From contig NZ_SLWK01000001.1 in the NCBI RefSeq assembly GCF_004345615.1, forward strand, positions 806,001-870,000: a DNA stretch of 64,000 nt, given 5' to 3'. This document shows, piece by piece, positions 63,480-64,000 of this stretch. The stretch's first letter is position 1. Each line of letters opens with the position of its first letter. The notes under the pieces were generated by a model that was not told the origin of the DNA, did not search any database, and saw nothing but the letters and a program-made list of their open reading frames with translations. This stretch comes from Natronoflexus pectinivorans (GTDB lineage Bacteria > Bacteroidota > Bacteroidia > Bacteroidales > Marinilabiliaceae). A program made the position numbers and the translations under genes.

Positions 63480-64000
63480 GAAGGAATGATGATGGTAAAT
63501 TGACTCCCTTTTTGCAGCTCGCTTTTTGCCGAAATTTGTCCCCCGTGTCTTTCTGTAAACTCTTTGCAAAGTAGCAAACCAAGACCAGTACCTTGTTCTC
63601 CTGCAGTTCCCTCTGATGTGAATTTTTTTGAAGTGTCAAAAAGCTCCGAAAGGGTTTTCGTATCCATCCCAACTCCATTATCTGAGACGGTGATGGATTC
63701 AAAAACTCCCTGTTTTATTGATGATACTTTGATGATGCCGTTTTGATTTGTAAACTTGATGGCATTGGAAATCAGGTTCCGAAGGATGGTTTTTAGCATA
63801 AAAATATCTGCAAAAACCTCTGTTTTTGCATTCACTTCATTGTAAAAAGTAATTGCTTTTGCGTTTCTGCCCGCTTCGGTAATGTCAGCTATTTCATCAA
63901 TTAAGCCTTTAAGGTCAATTATTTCTGGTTCGAATGGAAAACCTGATGATTGTGCCCTGGTATAGGTCAACAGATCCCCCAGCAGGTCATAAACGTTTTT
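63470..64000 (-). CDS. sensor histidine kinase, C-terminal part (runs off the window)
   Basis: The reverse strand is open from the right edge to the TAA at 63470-63472, giving about 176 residues. It contains the end of a HisKA dimerisation region (YDLLGDLLTYTRAQ), the HATPase N-box LRNLISNAIKF, VSDNGVGMD, GTGLGLLLCKEF and the end GSQFTIIIPSKK. The His box and any input domain lie outside the window. Confidence 0.9.
   Translation of the reverse strand, partial: KNVYDLLGDLLTYTRAQSSGFPFEPEIIDLKGLIDEIADITEAGRNAKAITFYNEVNAKTEVFADIFMLKTILRNLISNAIKFTNQNGIIKVSSIKQGVFESITVSDNGVGMDTKTLSELFDTSKKFTSEGTAGEQGTGLGLLLCKEFTERHGGQISAKSELQKGSQFTIIIPSKK

Overview
The window reads as a chromosomal segment of a Bacteroidota bacterium, probably a marine or saline Bacteroidales/Marinilabiliales-type relative; that placement is inference. 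The supporting signs are an AT-rich genome with weak ribosome binding sites, three secreted proteins with type IX secretion (T9SS) type A C-terminal domains, families largely confined to this phylum (DUF4834, DUF3098, DUF4271, the GH3-like acyl-adenylate family), and the gene order ftsX-DUF3098-uppP-truB-queA. No rRNA, tRNA, CRISPR array, prophage or complete insertion sequence was found.

Layout. 1-11.8 kb is housekeeping: a partial S41 protease, an AspT-type transporter, dCMP deaminase plus a second S41 protease, DUF4834, pfkA-cysH, a tandem universal stress protein, and the ftsX-DUF3098-uppP-truB-queA operon. 11.8-23.6 kb is an accessory surface-polysaccharide region: a nested inverted-repeat element, a GH115 alpha-glucuronidase, a wrecked polysaccharide deacetylase pseudogene, a VapBC-like module bounded by short inverted repeats, an AAC(3)-fold acetyltransferase with an intact deacetylase, a CgeB-like glycosyltransferase, a RelE-like module and a Wzx-type flippase. 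23.7-38.2 kb is signalling and secretion: a large CHASE/PAS histidine kinase, a YkgJ cysteine-cluster protein, three T9SS cargo proteins (17 BspA-type repeats; five fibronectin III domains; YCF48/BNR-like repeats), and a TPR histidine kinase with its NarL-type response regulator. 38.9-44.9 kb has two divergent glycosyltransferases, an unrecognised helical protein and a large YfhO-type membrane protein.

45.4-50.5 kb is the most unusual locus. Two paralogous small exported proteins are followed by a 981-residue predicted outer-membrane protein (Ig-like N-terminus, long beta-barrel-like middle, two C-terminal beta-sandwich domains) and a PapD-like exported Ig-fold protein. The set resembles a chaperone/usher assembly system, with a terminator-like hairpin just after the first putative subunit gene.

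50.6-64 kb returns to core functions: GH3-like enzyme, deoxynucleoside kinase, YccF, DUF417, LOG phosphoribohydrolase, DUF4271, hemD, rnpA, yidD, TatD hydrolase, a secreted GH5 enzyme, a PAS histidine kinase, a TauE/SafE exporter, ilvE and a partial histidine kinase. The GH115 and GH5 enzymes and the T9SS cargo fit a polysaccharide-degrading, surface-attached lifestyle. No SusC/SusD pair is present, so neither glycosidase lies in a classical polysaccharide utilisation locus here.
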